A DNA stretch of 64,000 nt from CAZWSX01 sp964636985 (GCA_964636985.1 CAZWSX010000003.1:310001-374000); one strand, 5' to 3'. Shown: positions 1-9,613, counted from the stretch's first letter. Numbers and translations are program-made. The notes: a model not told the origin generated them from the letters alone.

Positions 1-1425
1 AAAATCGCTCGCGGCATAACTTCCGATATTCGCTTCGAACTCTATTCCTGGTTGGTACGCAAATTCGAGATTGAGCGGTGAGGTCCACGCGCTACCGCCT
101 AAGGTTCCGTACTGTACGCCAAGCATATTGCCGTTTGAATCGTATAGGGGCTTGGAGGATCCCGTGTTGACACCCAGCGTCACACTCGGCTTCTGAATAT
201 CGAACAACTGGCTGACGGTGGTAGACAAATCGTAGTCCGGGAGCGAAATGTCAACCGATGCCGTTTTCGAACCGATGGTCATCCAGTAGAAATCGATGTC
301 GTGCTCCGCACGCTCCCAAGGAGGCACGCTCACGGCGACACCGTGCGATGAGACTACGAACTCATCTAGTGCCCTATTCGACAACGTCCACGCGTAATCG
401 ACGTCAGACAACGTCGCAAATGGTCCAACGGCATCGGGACCTTCCAGGTCGGCGAGGAGTTCAATTTTCTCACCTATCATTTGGGTTCGCGTGCCAGCTT
501 GCTCGTTCCATCCCTGGTCATACCAACTTCCGGAGATTTGTGTCCATTGGTGGAAAATGATTCGGGGCCGATAGACCTGGATGCGCACAGTGATAGGAGC
601 GCTTTCAACCTCTGCACTATCGATCGTTTTGTACTTGAAAGTCGCAACGCCATAGAAGTCGGCGGCCGCCGTGAATTGAAATGACCCGTCGCTGCCAAAG
701 TAGTTTAATGTCCCTTGATTGACGGCGGGCGCCGTATCTAGCACCGCGTAAAGGGGATCATTGTCTACGTCCTGAACCGAAACGGTTCCAGTCCCGCTCC
801 CTGGATGCTGCACCGGACCAATATTCGGATCTTGCTCCGTGACGTTCAGGACATGGTCGTCATTCACCAGCACTCCCTTGTCCGCGACAACCGTGATGGC
901 CTTACCCGCCAAGTCGAGGTACAAGTCCGTCACACCTGCGGGAGCCAAGTTCGTTACCGAAATACTGGCCGTTGCCGTGTTAGTGCTTTCGTACGTCGTT
1001 CCATTCTTGGTGAATTGGACTTTGTAGGTGAAAAAGTCTGTGCCGACGTATGCGCCGGCTGGCGTGTAAACAAAGGTACCGTTTGCGGCAAGCGATAGCG
1101 AGCCGTGAGAGGTCCCCGTTACCAGGATCACAGTCAAGTCCGAAGACGCGACCGAAGTTGGCATTCCAGTCGGGGGAGCCATGAACATCACAACGTCGTT
1201 GTTACGGACGGGAAAGGGCAGGCCAGTATTACTGACCGTGAGCGTATGGTCGTGAGCTATCGAGTAGGAATCGTTTTGGAGGCCAGTGACTGAAATGCTC
1301 GTCACCATGGCAAGACGATGCTCAAGCGATTCAACAGTCAGCCGCCGCTTGCTGCCTTTTGTCCGGCTACGAGACGAGGACTTGCGACCCAAAACGCGGT
1401 CCACCCACTTTGAAAGAGAGAACAT
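1..1425 (-). CDS. Large exported cadherin-like/tandem-95 repeat protein with LEPR-XLL-like N-terminus (partial)
   Basis: Translating the minus strand from the ATG at 1425 gives 475 codons without a stop, running off the left edge, so only the N-terminal part is present. Residues about 20-40 are rich in Arg, Lys and Ser and carry the stretch RRLTVESLEHRL, which resembles the LEPR-XLL motif at the start of giant planctomycete surface proteins. After it come at least two Ig/cadherin-like (VCBS, tandem-95) repeats, recognisable by segments such as NGTFVYTPAGAYVGTDFFTY and DGSFQFTAAADFYGVATFKY. It probably acts outside the cytoplasm in adhesion or as cell-wall material; this is inferred from repeat type, and the substrate is unknown. 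A G-rich stretch just upstream could be the ribosome binding site. The C-terminal domains lie outside the window. Confidence 0.8.
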   Translation of the reverse strand, partial: MFSLSKWVDRVLGRKSSSRSRTKGSKRRLTVESLEHRLAMVTSISVTGLQNDSYSIAHDHTLTVSNTGLPFPVRNNDVVMFMAPPTGMPTSVASSDLTVILVTGTSHGSLSLAANGTFVYTPAGAYVGTDFFTYKVQFTKNGTTYESTNTATASISVTNLAPAGVTDLYLDLAGKAITVVADKGVLVNDDHVLNVTEQDPNIGPVQHPGSGTGTVSVQDVDNDPLYAVLDTAPAVNQGTLNYFGSDGSFQFTAAADFYGVATFKYKTIDSAEVESAPITVRIQVYRPRIIFHQWTQISGSWYDQGWNEQAGTRTQMIGEKIELLADLEGPDAVGPFATLSDVDYAWTLSNRALDEFVVSSHGVAVSVPPWERAEHDIDFYWMTIGSKTASVDISLPDYDLSTTVSQLFDIQKPSVTLGVNTGSSKPLYDSNGNMLGVQYGTLGGSAWTSPLNLEFAYQPGIEFEANIGSYAASDF

Positions 1426-1748
1426 ATCGCCCCCATAAGGAAGAAAGGACTCTCGGCACTAATTGCGCGATAGCGGCGACGATTCTGGACGACCTATCCC
1501 AAAAGTCAATCAGGTAAATCGCTACAGGCGAATAGTTTCACACTCTTTACAAAAGCTTCCTCTGTCGATCCCCTCTATTTGCCTGCTACTCACCATCCGT
1601 TAGTAGTAGGAATTAGCGCAACCACCCTCTTCCGGGTTGCGAGCAAACACATCTGGGAAGTCTGATGCTGTGAAGATGCCTGCCAGCGCACATTTCAGAA
1701 GACGCTTCCAATCGACGTCGCAAGTACTGACTCTGTCGCGATCAGAAC
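1426..1748. other. Intergenic region upstream of the left-edge surface gene
   Basis: About 320 bases between the start of the left-edge gene and the end of nadA, both on the minus strand. No ORF here has a convincing start or composition. It is AT-richer than the neighbouring genes around 1500-1600 and should hold the promoter of the left-edge gene. I see no clear hairpin-plus-T-run terminator. Confidence 0.5.
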
Positions 1749-2888
1749 CTACCGCACATCCAGCATCCGCTGCAGCGCAACCAGACTCCACTTAGCCGTG
1801 TCCTCATCCACTCGGATGATGTTCGTCGGGCGGCCTTCGTCGAGCCGTTCCAGGCTCCAGCAGAGATGAGCCAGGTCGATGCGATACATCGTGGCGCACA
1901 TGCAGACCACCGGCGACAGGAAGTGAATCTCCTGCTCGGGATGTTCCTTCTTCAGTCGATTGACCAGATGTAACTCGGTGCCAATCGCCCACTGGGTGCC
2001 TGCCGGTGCGGCTTTGACCACGTCGATGATTTTGCTAGTTGAGCCCGAGATGTCGGCGATGTCGTTCACTTCCTGAGGGCACTCAGGATGAACGAGAATC
2101 TTGATCCCTGGGTACTTCTTGCGAAACAGGGCCACGTGCTCGGCCTTGAACATCTGGTGGACGCTGCAATGCCCCTTCCAGAGAATGACTTTGCTGCTGC
2201 GAAGCGCATCCTCGGTATGGCCGCCGAGTTCGCCTGCGTAGGGGTCCCACACGGGCATTTGATCGTTGGTGATCCCCATCTTGAGCGCCGTGTTCCGCCC
2301 CAGATGTTGGTCGGGGAAGAACAACACGCGACTCGTTCGACTGAATGCCCACTTGAGGACGGCGGCGGCGTTGCTCGACGTGCACACGATCCCACCATTC
2401 TTGCCGCAGAACGCCTTTAGGCTCGCGGCACTGTTGATGTACGTCACGGGCGTGACATCCTTGGTGTCGATGACTTGCCCGAGTTCATCCCAGGCCGATT
2501 GCACCTGGTCGATCGCCGCCATGTCGGCCATCGAACAACCGGCAGCCATGTCGGGCAGGATGACGGGAATCCGCTCGTTATCGCGCGCGGCTAGCTTCTC
2601 AGGGCGATTGGCCAGGATGTCGGCGGTTTCGGCCATGAAGTGGACGCCGCAAAAAACGATCGCCCGGCAGTCGGGGCTGTCGGCCGCCATCCGGCTGAGC
2701 TGGTAGCTGTCGCCCGTCAGGTCGGCGTGCGCAATCACTTCGTCTTGCTGGTAGTGGTGCCCTAGAATGAGGAGCTGCGAGCCCCACTTTCGTTTCACTT
2801 CGACGATGCGGCGGCACAACTCGTCGTTCTCGAGCGACTTGTAGGCTTTGATTTCGGGGGCCGTCAGGGCCAAGGTAGGGGTGTTCAT
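1749..2888 (-). CDS. nadA: Quinolinate synthase NadA
   Basis: NadA condenses iminoaspartate with dihydroxyacetone phosphate to quinolinate in de novo NAD synthesis; it is a cytoplasmic [4Fe-4S] enzyme. The 379-residue product matches the longer NadA class. It has the N-terminal ILGHHYQQDEV motif (residues 41-51), the CGVHFMAETADIL segment (80-92), GCSMAD around Cys118, HPECPQEV with Cys270, and a C-terminal CMCATMYRID (329-338). The three conserved cluster ligands are expected at Cys118, Cys270 and one of Cys329/Cys331. No nadB or nadC lies beside it, so it appears monocistronic here. The ATG at 2888 directly precedes a normal N-terminus. Confidence 0.96.
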   Translation of the reverse strand: MNTPTLALTAPEIKAYKSLENDELCRRIVEVKRKWGSQLLILGHHYQQDEVIAHADLTGDSYQLSRMAADSPDCRAIVFCGVHFMAETADILANRPEKLAARDNERIPVILPDMAAGCSMADMAAIDQVQSAWDELGQVIDTKDVTPVTYINSAASLKAFCGKNGGIVCTSSNAAAVLKWAFSRTSRVLFFPDQHLGRNTALKMGITNDQMPVWDPYAGELGGHTEDALRSSKVILWKGHCSVHQMFKAEHVALFRKKYPGIKILVHPECPQEVNDIADISGSTSKIIDVVKAAPAGTQWAIGTELHLVNRLKKEHPEQEIHFLSPVVCMCATMYRIDLAHLCWSLERLDEGRPTNIIRVDEDTAKWSLVALQRMLDVR

Positions 2889-3061
2889 AATCGTTTTGGA
2901 TGCCGGTTTTTACAGGCTCGTGACCGACATTGCCGCGTATGGAGAGACAAGATGGAGATTTTCGCGTGACGGATTCGGATCAAGGAACGTGCGTACGATC
3001 CGAACCGACTATTATAGACGTTTATCGACCCATATTCTTTCGTCGGCAGATCGAGTGGAAG

Positions 3062-4396
3062 ATGATTCTTCGAGGCCATTCGGCAGGGATGCGTAGCGTC
3101 GCGTTGTCGCTCGTTTTGCTCGCGACGCTCTTTTTTTTGCCCACGCTCCACAGCGACGAAGCTCCCGCGCCGCCATCCGCACCGCCGATGGCCAACCCGC
3201 CCGTTGCGGCGCCGAGAATTGAACCGCCCCCCGCTCTCACAGCCGAGCAGCGTCTTGTGGTCGATCGAGCGATTGAAGAACTCGCTTCCGACGATTTCGC
3301 GCGCCGCGAAGCAGCCACCGAGGCGATCGTAAAAATCGGTCCGCCGGCGCTGTCGATTCTAGAAGCCATCAAAACAAACGACGCCGAACAAAAATACCGC
3401 ATCGATACGATCTTGCCATTGTTGCGCGAACGGCGCACCACGGCCATCGGAAGGCTGCGAGGTCACACTCGTCCCATCTTAGGTTTGGTGGTTTCGCCGG
3501 ATGGCAAGCAGTTGGCTTCGTCGTCGGGACAGGTCGTCAATCGCCCCAACCCTGAGAGCGAAGTGTGGCTGTGGGACCTCGCCCGGCGCAAAGTTGCCGT
3601 TCGGTTGCACGACGTCGGCGGTCCGGTTCGCTCGATCGTCTGGTCGCAGTGCGGGCAGTGGATCGGCGGCGCGGTATTGGGAAGCGACGCCTACCTGTGG
3701 GATGCCGCCACCGGCGAAGTTTTCCGTCGTTTGCGAACCGACGGCCTGGCTTCGCGCTCCATCGCGTTTGTTCCGAGCGCGGCCCCCGCCGATTCACCCG
3801 ATCGCGCGGTGGTTGGAATGGAAAACGGAACCGTGGTCCTGTTCGACTTGAAGTCGGGGCGCGAACTGCGCCGCTGGGCCGCACTGGGCGACGCCGTTCC
3901 GGTAGAAGTAGGGACATCGCCTGACGGGCATACCGTGCACGTGGCGACAGCGCAAGCACCGCCGCAGGCCCTGCCGCAGATCACGCAGAAACAACTCGAA
4001 GAGATTCAGATCGACCAGCACGGCAGTCGCAAAAAGTCGACCAGGCTGGAGACGCCCGTCACCTTGATTGTCTCCTCGAGCGACGAACTGGGAGCGCTCG
4101 ACCTGGCGGGCAACTATGTAGGGCTCCCTTACGCCTCGCAATCGGCGAAGCGGAACGTGACCTTTCCGATCAGCGGCGCCGGCACTGCCATGGCTCGCTC
4201 GGTCGCGAACAAGCGGATCGCCATCGCGCGCCAATTGGCCTGGTCGGTGTTTGATTCAGATACCGGCCGACTCATCCAAAACGGCGGCGGGCACCAAACA
4301 TTCATCGACAGCATCGCCTTCGATCCCTCCGGCGAAACGGTTTACACCGGCAGCCAGGATGGACGCATCACGATCTGGCCCGTGAACAACTGGTGA
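3062..4396 (+). CDS. Secreted WD40-repeat protein
   Basis: The open frame extends upstream to 2930, but the ATG at 3062 (or 3089) is preferred because it is followed by a clear signal peptide, MRSVALSLVLLATLFFLPTL. A Pro-rich stretch follows, then a short helical segment (SDDFARREAATEAIVKIG) like the HEAT-type unit placed before WD40 domains in planctomycetes. The rest is a beta-propeller with blades ending in VWLWDLARRK, AYLWDAATGE, VVLFDLKSGRE and ITIWPVNN. It is probably a periplasmic scaffold with no enzymatic motif. It is divergent from nadA and convergent with the next gene. The ligand is unknown. Confidence 0.82.
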   Translation: MILRGHSAGMRSVALSLVLLATLFFLPTLHSDEAPAPPSAPPMANPPVAAPRIEPPPALTAEQRLVVDRAIEELASDDFARREAATEAIVKIGPPALSILEAIKTNDAEQKYRIDTILPLLRERRTTAIGRLRGHTRPILGLVVSPDGKQLASSSGQVVNRPNPESEVWLWDLARRKVAVRLHDVGGPVRSIVWSQCGQWIGGAVLGSDAYLWDAATGEVFRRLRTDGLASRSIAFVPSAAPADSPDRAVVGMENGTVVLFDLKSGRELRRWAALGDAVPVEVGTSPDGHTVHVATAQAPPQALPQITQKQLEEIQIDQHGSRKKSTRLETPVTLIVSSSDELGALDLAGNYVGLPYASQSAKRNVTFPISGAGTAMARSVANKRIAIARQLAWSVFDSDTGRLIQNGGGHQTFIDSIAFDPSGETVYTGSQDGRITIWPVNNW

Positions 4397-4485
4397 GCCG
4401 CGCAGCGCGCTCAATCACGCTGACGTTCGACCGGTCAACTTAGCCACCGCGCGTTAGCAGCCAGTGAGTTAGGAATCAACGCGAG

Positions 4486-5610
4486 TTAGGGACCAGCGAA
4501 CGGGTCGGCGGCTTTCCGAGGCGGAATCCACACGGTGGCGACCACCGGGCGATGATCGCTTCCGATGTCCTCTAAAACACGACAATCCTGAAAGCGGCCC
4601 TCTTCCGAGGCCAAGATGTGATCGATGCGAACTCCGTGCCAGCGGGTTCGTTTGGTCCAACCGAACCCTCGTCCCATGTCGGAAAAGGCGTTGCGCCAGT
4701 AGGGGCGGAGCTTTCTAAGAATCTGTCCTTCGGTGGTGGTGTTGAAGTCGCCGGCCAGGATCGTAAACGTTCCATCATCGTCACCCAAGTGGTCGCCAAC
4801 GTAGAGCGCATCGCTCCAGCGCTCGGCATTGTTCTCGGTAACGATCCGCGGCGAGTTTCGGTTTCGCTCTAAAACGGCCGATAGGCCAGGGCGGAGCGTC
4901 ATGAAATGAATGCACGAAACGCGAACCGGGTTCGCGGGCGTAGCAATTTCGCATGTCAGCATCAGCTGCCGATAAGAAGAGGCCGGCGACGAATGCTCGC
5001 TCGACTTGGTGATCGGGCATCGGGAGGCGATCACCAATTCTCCCCATTGCTTGCTATGCCAGCCTTCGCCCAGGTCGAGCGCTTCCACTGCCTCCGCAGG
5101 CGCCTCTTGCAGCAGCACCAAGTCGGGCTTCTCCGCTTCGATCACAGCTTTCAGACGAGCAAGGTTCTTTTGCCGGAAGACGTTGCATGTCAGGATTCGC
5201 AGCGGCTGCGAGTCGCTGCTCGGCTGACCCACGAAGATTGGACCGAACCGCAGATTCATGATCGGAAAGAGAATGATCAACGACGCGATCGTAAGCGGAC
5301 ACAACGATCGCCGATGCCAAACCACGGCGGCCGGCACCAGTAGCGCCAGAGGCGCGAAGTAGAGGTAGGTCGGGCCGAAAGACAACACCGTCGGGAGCCA
5401 CCAGTCGTCTACGTACGACCAATGGGCCCACCACAACGCCAGCACGATCGCCAGATAGGCGCCCGTCGACCAGAAGACCACCCAACCTGCCGTCGAGAGC
5501 TTGAGAGGCTCAGCTACCTTCTTTTCGTGGCCCCTTTTGTCGCCAAGCTTTTTGTCGCTAGGCACCCTCTTTCGCTCGGGGGCGGTTATGAGTTTGCCTT
5601 GCATGAGCAC
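4486..5610 (-). CDS. Membrane-anchored endonuclease/exonuclease/phosphatase (EEP) family protein
   Basis: The 374-residue protein has a charged N-terminus, then three hydrophobic segments (about residues 40-130), then an extracytoplasmic EEP domain. Diagnostic motifs are LRILTCNVFRQ at the domain start, LVLLQEAP (metal-binding Glu), GDFNTTTEG (catalytic Asp-Phe-Asn), and the C-terminal IDHIL and GSDHRPV (catalytic Asp-His). All main catalytic residues are present, so it is probably active as a Mg-dependent phosphodiesterase or nuclease. The substrate could be a nucleic acid or a phospholipid head group and cannot be told from sequence. The gene is convergent with the WD40 gene. Confidence 0.85.
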   Translation of the reverse strand: MLMQGKLITAPERKRVPSDKKLGDKRGHEKKVAEPLKLSTAGWVVFWSTGAYLAIVLALWWAHWSYVDDWWLPTVLSFGPTYLYFAPLALLVPAAVVWHRRSLCPLTIASLIILFPIMNLRFGPIFVGQPSSDSQPLRILTCNVFRQKNLARLKAVIEAEKPDLVLLQEAPAEAVEALDLGEGWHSKQWGELVIASRCPITKSSEHSSPASSYRQLMLTCEIATPANPVRVSCIHFMTLRPGLSAVLERNRNSPRIVTENNAERWSDALYVGDHLGDDDGTFTILAGDFNTTTEGQILRKLRPYWRNAFSDMGRGFGWTKRTRWHGVRIDHILASEEGRFQDCRVLEDIGSDHRPVVATVWIPPRKAADPFAGP

Positions 5611-5798
5611 CCTTAACTCTTCACGCGTGCATTGTCTGCGGTAAGCCGTAAGCTAATTCAACGCGAAAGGAACCCATGTGTAGCACGGATTGCAATGATT
5701 GCACGGCGCTTTTCAGATTTTCCCGTAATTCGGGAAAGCCGAGGTGACTGAAATGCCGATTTTACTCGTTGTACGAAACGACCAAATAGGGTGGGCCG

Positions 5799-6932
5799 AT
5801 GAACCGTCAACGATACCGCATCAAAAGTTTGCTCGCAGCACTGCTGCTGGCAAATCTCGTTGCGCCAATCCTGGGTTGCCGAACCCCCACCGTACAGTCC
5901 CCAAAGCCCGGCTACTACCACGATAACGTGGCAATTAAAGACATCCCACCCCCTCCGCCAGAAACACCAAAAGAACTGCAAAAGACGACCCTGCCAACCT
6001 ATACGGTCGAACCACCCGACGTCCTCTCGATTGAGGGAATCCACCTGATCCCCCGAAATCCCTACGTTCTTCGAACGTCGGACGTGGTCGCCATCAAGGT
6101 CGTCAATGCCCTGCCGGATGAGCCCATCGACGGCCTCTACCCCATCCAACCAGGCGGAATCATCAATTTGGGGCCAACCTACGGCCCCATCGAGATTGCC
6201 CGCATGACCGTCGAACAGGCGGAATCGCACATCGTGCAGGTTCTCCGGCAACGCTTGGACCTGAAGGCCCCAGAAGTCAGCATTACCTTAAGCCAGTTCG
6301 CTGGCATGCAACAAATCTCCGGCCAGCACCTGGTGGGGATGGATGGAACCATCACGCTGGGCACGTACGGCAGCGTGTTCGTCACCGGCATGACGCTGGC
6401 CGAGGTCAAGCTCGCCGTCGAAAACCACTTGCAACGGTTCCTGGATAGCCCGGAAGTCGCCGTCGATGTGTCCGCATACAACAGCCGCGTCTACTACGTG
6501 ATCACGGAAGGGGCAGGTCTCGGCGACGGAGTCAGCCGTTTCCCGATCACCGGTAACGAAACAGTCCTCGACGCGATCTCGAACGTCAACGGTATGACGG
6601 AGGTTTCCTCCAAGCGGATCTGGGTCGCTCGTCCTCAGCCCTGCTCGGGGCAAATGCAGATCTTGCCGGTCGACTGGCGAGAACTCACCGCCCTCGGCGA
6701 GGCCGATACGAACTTCCAGATCCTTCCTGGAGACCGCGTCTTCATTGCGGAAGACGAATGGGTGGCCTTCGATACCAACACGGCCAAGGTCTTGGATCCG
6801 ATCCAACGCATCTTCGGATTCTCGATTCTCGGAGCGAACACGGCTTCGCGCTTTACGGGACGCGTCCTATACGGCGGTGGCCTGAGAGGTGCCTTCGGCG
6901 GAACTCAAAACAACATTTCAGTGCAACCGTAG
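5799..6932 (+). CDS. Polysaccharide export lipoprotein (Wza-like, Poly_export/SLBB)
   Basis: The 377-residue protein begins with a lipoprotein signal (LLAALLLANLVAPILGC), placing the mature Cys near residue 27. Two segments starting at PPDVLSIEGI and TSDVVAIKVV look like the polysaccharide biosynthesis/export domain. SLBB-like beta-grasp parts follow, such as QHLVGMDGTITLGTYGSVFVTGMT and YVITEGAGLGDGVSRFPITG. Wza-family proteins form the outer-membrane channel for capsule or exopolysaccharide. No Wzc-type kinase or glycosyltransferase lies alongside; the only apparent partner is the Cys-rich lipoprotein 38 nt downstream. The pore assembly role is family knowledge, not shown here. Confidence 0.88.
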   Translation: MNRQRYRIKSLLAALLLANLVAPILGCRTPTVQSPKPGYYHDNVAIKDIPPPPPETPKELQKTTLPTYTVEPPDVLSIEGIHLIPRNPYVLRTSDVVAIKVVNALPDEPIDGLYPIQPGGIINLGPTYGPIEIARMTVEQAESHIVQVLRQRLDLKAPEVSITLSQFAGMQQISGQHLVGMDGTITLGTYGSVFVTGMTLAEVKLAVENHLQRFLDSPEVAVDVSAYNSRVYYVITEGAGLGDGVSRFPITGNETVLDAISNVNGMTEVSSKRIWVARPQPCSGQMQILPVDWRELTALGEADTNFQILPGDRVFIAEDEWVAFDTNTAKVLDPIQRIFGFSILGANTASRFTGRVLYGGGLRGAFGGTQNNISVQP

Positions 6933-6970
6933 CTGACGGTGCCTGCCCCGCGCGGCCACGGAACGAAATT

Positions 6971-7627
6971 ATGACTCAGCATTCCTTGCCAACGAAACTC
7001 TGCATGGCGCTCGTCGCGGTGGCCTCGATCCTGGCATCGGGCTGCTGCAGCGGTAACCCAGTATGCGGCGTCTTTCGTTGGGGCCCTGGTCACAAGGATC
7101 CGTGCCAGGCGCCGCACTGCCCGACCTGGTCGGATTGCTACGGCTACCACTCGACGTGCTGGGATCGCTGGCCGGACGAATGCCAGTCGTGCCCGCCACC
7201 CGTCGATCCGGCGATGATCCACGCCGCTCCGGCACCAGAATCGATTATCAAACCGTCAATCCCCGCGCATGGCGCGCCCACGGTCATCGATAGCGAAGAA
7301 GGGCCGAGTGAGGAGATGCCGAATCCCGGCGAGCCGAACCCCGACGTGCTCGAGGAACCAGCACCGGAGGAAGGCGAGACCATCCCTCCCGAATCGGACG
7401 AGGAACCAACGGCCACTTATCTTCGCCCTGTCAAAGCGAAGGCATCGTACTATCGCAGCGCTAAAGACCGGCCGAGGGAACAGGCTCACGTCGCCTACCT
7501 TTTGCCCACGCCCGACGTGGAAGCGCCGGCCAACACCGTTCGAGCAACGCCCGTGAGGGCATCGGTTTCGGACGAAGCCGAGGAGCTACCCAAGCCCGTG
7601 TTTCCAAGGACGCGCCTAGTTCGGTAG
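6971..7627 (+). CDS. Cys-rich lipoprotein, function unknown
   Basis: The frame is open from 6758, but the ATG at 6971 is preferred: it begins a lipoprotein signal (ALVAVASILASGCC) and lies just after the polysaccharide export gene ends. The mature N-terminal third is rich in Cys, Trp and Pro (CGVFRWGPGHKDPC, CPTWSDCYGYHSTCWDRWPDEC). The remainder is acidic, Pro/Glu-rich and probably disordered, ending in a basic tail. No catalytic motif is seen. Spacing and strand suggest cotranscription with the Wza-like gene, so a structural role in the same envelope process is likely but unproven. Confidence 0.7.
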   Translation: MTQHSLPTKLCMALVAVASILASGCCSGNPVCGVFRWGPGHKDPCQAPHCPTWSDCYGYHSTCWDRWPDECQSCPPPVDPAMIHAAPAPESIIKPSIPAHGAPTVIDSEEGPSEEMPNPGEPNPDVLEEPAPEEGETIPPESDEEPTATYLRPVKAKASYYRSAKDRPREQAHVAYLLPTPDVEAPANTVRATPVRASVSDEAEELPKPVFPRTRLVR

Positions 7628-7639
7628 TCGCTCGCGCGA

Positions 7640-7924
7640 TTATTCAACAACTCCTATCGCGTCGCGGTCGCAGTTGGCCATCAAGAATAACGCGCCTTCC
7701 CGCAGGACATGCCCAGGCTCCCGCCGAGTCATAAGGCTGACCTCTAAACCCAATCGCTCCACCTGGCTCAACGCGACCAGAGATCGCAACGCATCTGCTG
7801 TGCATCGGGAACAGGCCGCCAGGGCACCGATCGGTTCGACGGGAGAGCCGCAATGCGGCCACCCGCGCCCCCAAGGCAGAGATTCGGTGAACGCAGAAGA
7901 ATCGGCATGACAGCGACGCAACAA
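7640..7924 (-). CDS. Possible small hypothetical protein
   Basis: A 94-codon frame with natural-looking composition (for example LSQVERLGLEVSLM and REGALFLMANCDRDAIGVV) and codon use like the neighbours. Against it, the only usable start is TTG at 7924 or 7921, which touches the T-run of the terminator-like hairpin at 7927-7959, and no ribosome binding site is evident. It could be the 3' part of a degraded gene. No recognised domain. Confidence 0.3.
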   Translation of the reverse strand: MLRRCHADSSAFTESLPWGRGWPHCGSPVEPIGALAACSRCTADALRSLVALSQVERLGLEVSLMTRREPGHVLREGALFLMANCDRDAIGVVE

Positions 7925-7926
7925 AA

Positions 7927-7959
7927 AAGTCGGGCGAAGGAATTTCCCTCGCCCGACTT
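7927..7959 (-). terminator. Rho-independent terminator downstream of the PEP-CTERM gene
   Basis: Two 14-nt arms (7927-7940 and 7946-7959) around CGGGCGA/TCGCCCG pair with one mismatch and a 5-nt loop. On the minus strand the stem is followed by a run of six T (7921-7926). It lies about 50 nt past the stop of the PEP-CTERM gene, in the correct orientation. Confidence 0.75.
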
Positions 7960-8009
7960 CGTATTACTTCATCATCTGCCAGCGGGCTAAGCCACTAGCA
8001 AACCATCAA

Positions 8010-8693
8010 CTAGGCAACCACCATGCGACGTCGCATGGCGAAACCGCCAACCAACGCGATCGCCGACAGCACCAAGGTGCCCGGTTCTGGAACCGGCGGA
8101 GGAACGTGCGAGTCTGGGTTCGGCACGTCGACCAAGAACGCAACGTTATCTCCATTTTCGTCCGTTTGAGCAGCCAACCGACCCGTTACTGGTCCATAGG
8201 CGGAAGTGAAGCCAAGGATCGCGCTCGCGGAAGGAGGTGACACTTCATTAATGTTGCCTCGCACCACATTCGCCCCGAAGGTCGATGGCGTGGTTGAGCG
8301 AGTAGATCCGGCTACAAAGGAAACGCCCGGACCTGTTGAGTCCATCAACACATCATCCACAACATCCGGACCCGTTGCCAACAGCGTGACGAGGGGCGGA
8401 GTGCCAGCCACAAATGACTGAATGGAGATTTGCGAGATCGAATCGTTATCCGACCTGACTTGATACAAGTAGAGGAAATTGCTGCCGCCGGCGAATACGC
8501 CTTCGACAGATGCATTTCCAGTCCCGTAATCGGCGCCGGCTTTATCATAGACAGCAAAGTCGACCGTAACGGAACCACCAGCTGCCGCCGTTGTGAAATG
8601 GCCTTGCGAAATAAGCGAGGCTTGCGATTCGCTGGCCAATCCAGCGACTGCGAGCAATCCGAGGATTGCCCATAGGAACGTTTTTCTAATCAT
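8010..8693 (-). CDS. PEP-CTERM sorting domain protein
   Basis: The frame opens at 8915, but the ATG at 8693 is chosen because it follows a purine-rich AGAGAGAA and starts a signal peptide (RKTFLWAILGLLAVAGLASESQA). The mature 200-residue body is Ser/Thr/Gly-rich beta-type sequence without catalytic motifs. The C-terminus has the tripartite PEP-CTERM signal: VPEPGT, a hydrophobic helix (LVLSAIALVGGFA), then the basic MRRRM. Such proteins are processed by exosortase and linked with exopolysaccharide or biofilm export, which fits the Wza-like gene 1 kb away. No exosortase gene is in the window. Confidence 0.85.
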   Translation of the reverse strand: MIRKTFLWAILGLLAVAGLASESQASLISQGHFTTAAAGGSVTVDFAVYDKAGADYGTGNASVEGVFAGGSNFLYLYQVRSDNDSISQISIQSFVAGTPPLVTLLATGPDVVDDVLMDSTGPGVSFVAGSTRSTTPSTFGANVVRGNINEVSPPSASAILGFTSAYGPVTGRLAAQTDENGDNVAFLVDVPNPDSHVPPPVPEPGTLVLSAIALVGGFAMRRRMVVA

Positions 8694-9184
8694 GCAGTAT
8701 TCTCTCTGAGCAAAACAAGGTGTCCCAGCAGTTCGTATGGAACCTGCCACACCGATCGAGTGTAGTGATCTTGCGCTATGTGTCAACTGTCGTGAATGTG
8801 AATTTGGATAAATAAATCGGCCTGAGCGGCTTTTTTCGCCCGAGCCGGATCGAGCCAAGAATGGCGTTTTATGGCGAAATTTCCGAAAAATTGGATCGTC
8901 GCCATGAACTACCACTAGGGCACTTTGTCTGCCGTTCGGCTACCCGCAATGGACCGCCGTCGTCGCGCCCGAACATGCAGCTTTTGCGCATTTTACATAA
9001 AGGATTGCGGTTTTATGAAAGTACTCTTCAAATTTCCCGCAATGATAGCATTCGAGGTAAAAGCGGAAGATTTTCCTCTCATCCAAAAAAGAGAAACCGA
9101 TACAATTCAGCACCTAACCCGGTCGATAACAGGAACTGGGGTTTTCCGCTTCGTCTTTTGATGCCGACTTTTTGGGGCTTAAAA
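8694..9184. other. Divergent intergenic region, AT-rich
   Basis: About 490 bases between the divergent PEP-CTERM gene and the small exported protein at 9185. The sequence is clearly AT-richer than its surroundings (notably 8780-8830 and 8990-9120), and short ORFs here lack coding character. It should hold promoters for both flanking genes; I could not assign specific -35/-10 boxes. Confidence 0.5.
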
Positions 9185-9613
9185 ATGACGTCGATTCGTA
9201 TCGCTGCGATTTGCTTGGCCGGATTTGCGATTGGTGCTCTTGAAAACCGCTGCGATGCGCAGCAACTCAGGAAGTATGCGTCGCCTTATTCGGCGCCGGC
9301 CGGGTCGACGGTCCCCACCCAAATGAATCTGTTTCGCCAGGACATTGGGGCGATGTTCGATCCCTACAGCCAATATGGGCAACCGTTAGAACAGGTGCAA
9401 TCGCGGATTAACCAGGTCCGACGCCAGGATGACGCCCGATTCAGCCAGTTGCGATCCCAAGTCGGCCGATTGCAGGGAGATATGCGACAAATCCGCGAAA
9501 CCGGCGCTGCTCCCACCGGTACCGGGTCTCGCTTCATGAATTACGGGCAATACTTCCAGACGAATCTGGGTACCGGTCAGGGCGGGGGAGCAGGACGGGC
9601 ACGAGGCCGATAG
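9185..9613 (+). CDS. Small exported protein with coiled-coil, function unknown
   Basis: The frame is open from 8861, but the ATG at 9185 starts a signal peptide (TSIRIAAICLAGFAIGALENRCDA), giving 142 residues. The mature protein has a Tyr/Ser/Gln segment, a helical Gln/Arg-rich stretch (QVQSRINQVRRQDDARFSQL, then LRSQVGRLQGDMRQIRE) likely to form a coiled coil, and a Gly/Arg-rich tail. There is no known domain. A structural periplasmic role is possible. It is followed 52 nt later by another small gene on the same strand. Confidence 0.6.
   Translation: MTSIRIAAICLAGFAIGALENRCDAQQLRKYASPYSAPAGSTVPTQMNLFRQDIGAMFDPYSQYGQPLEQVQSRINQVRRQDDARFSQLRSQVGRLQGDMRQIRETGAAPTGTGSRFMNYGQYFQTNLGTGQGGGAGRARGR

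Noticed and set aside
5658..6251. 197-codon minus-strand ORF
   Set aside because: Overlaps the polysaccharide export gene; composition is shadow-like.
7674..7910. 78-codon plus-strand ORF
   Set aside because: TTG start with no ribosome binding site, basic composition; the opposite strand looks more coding.
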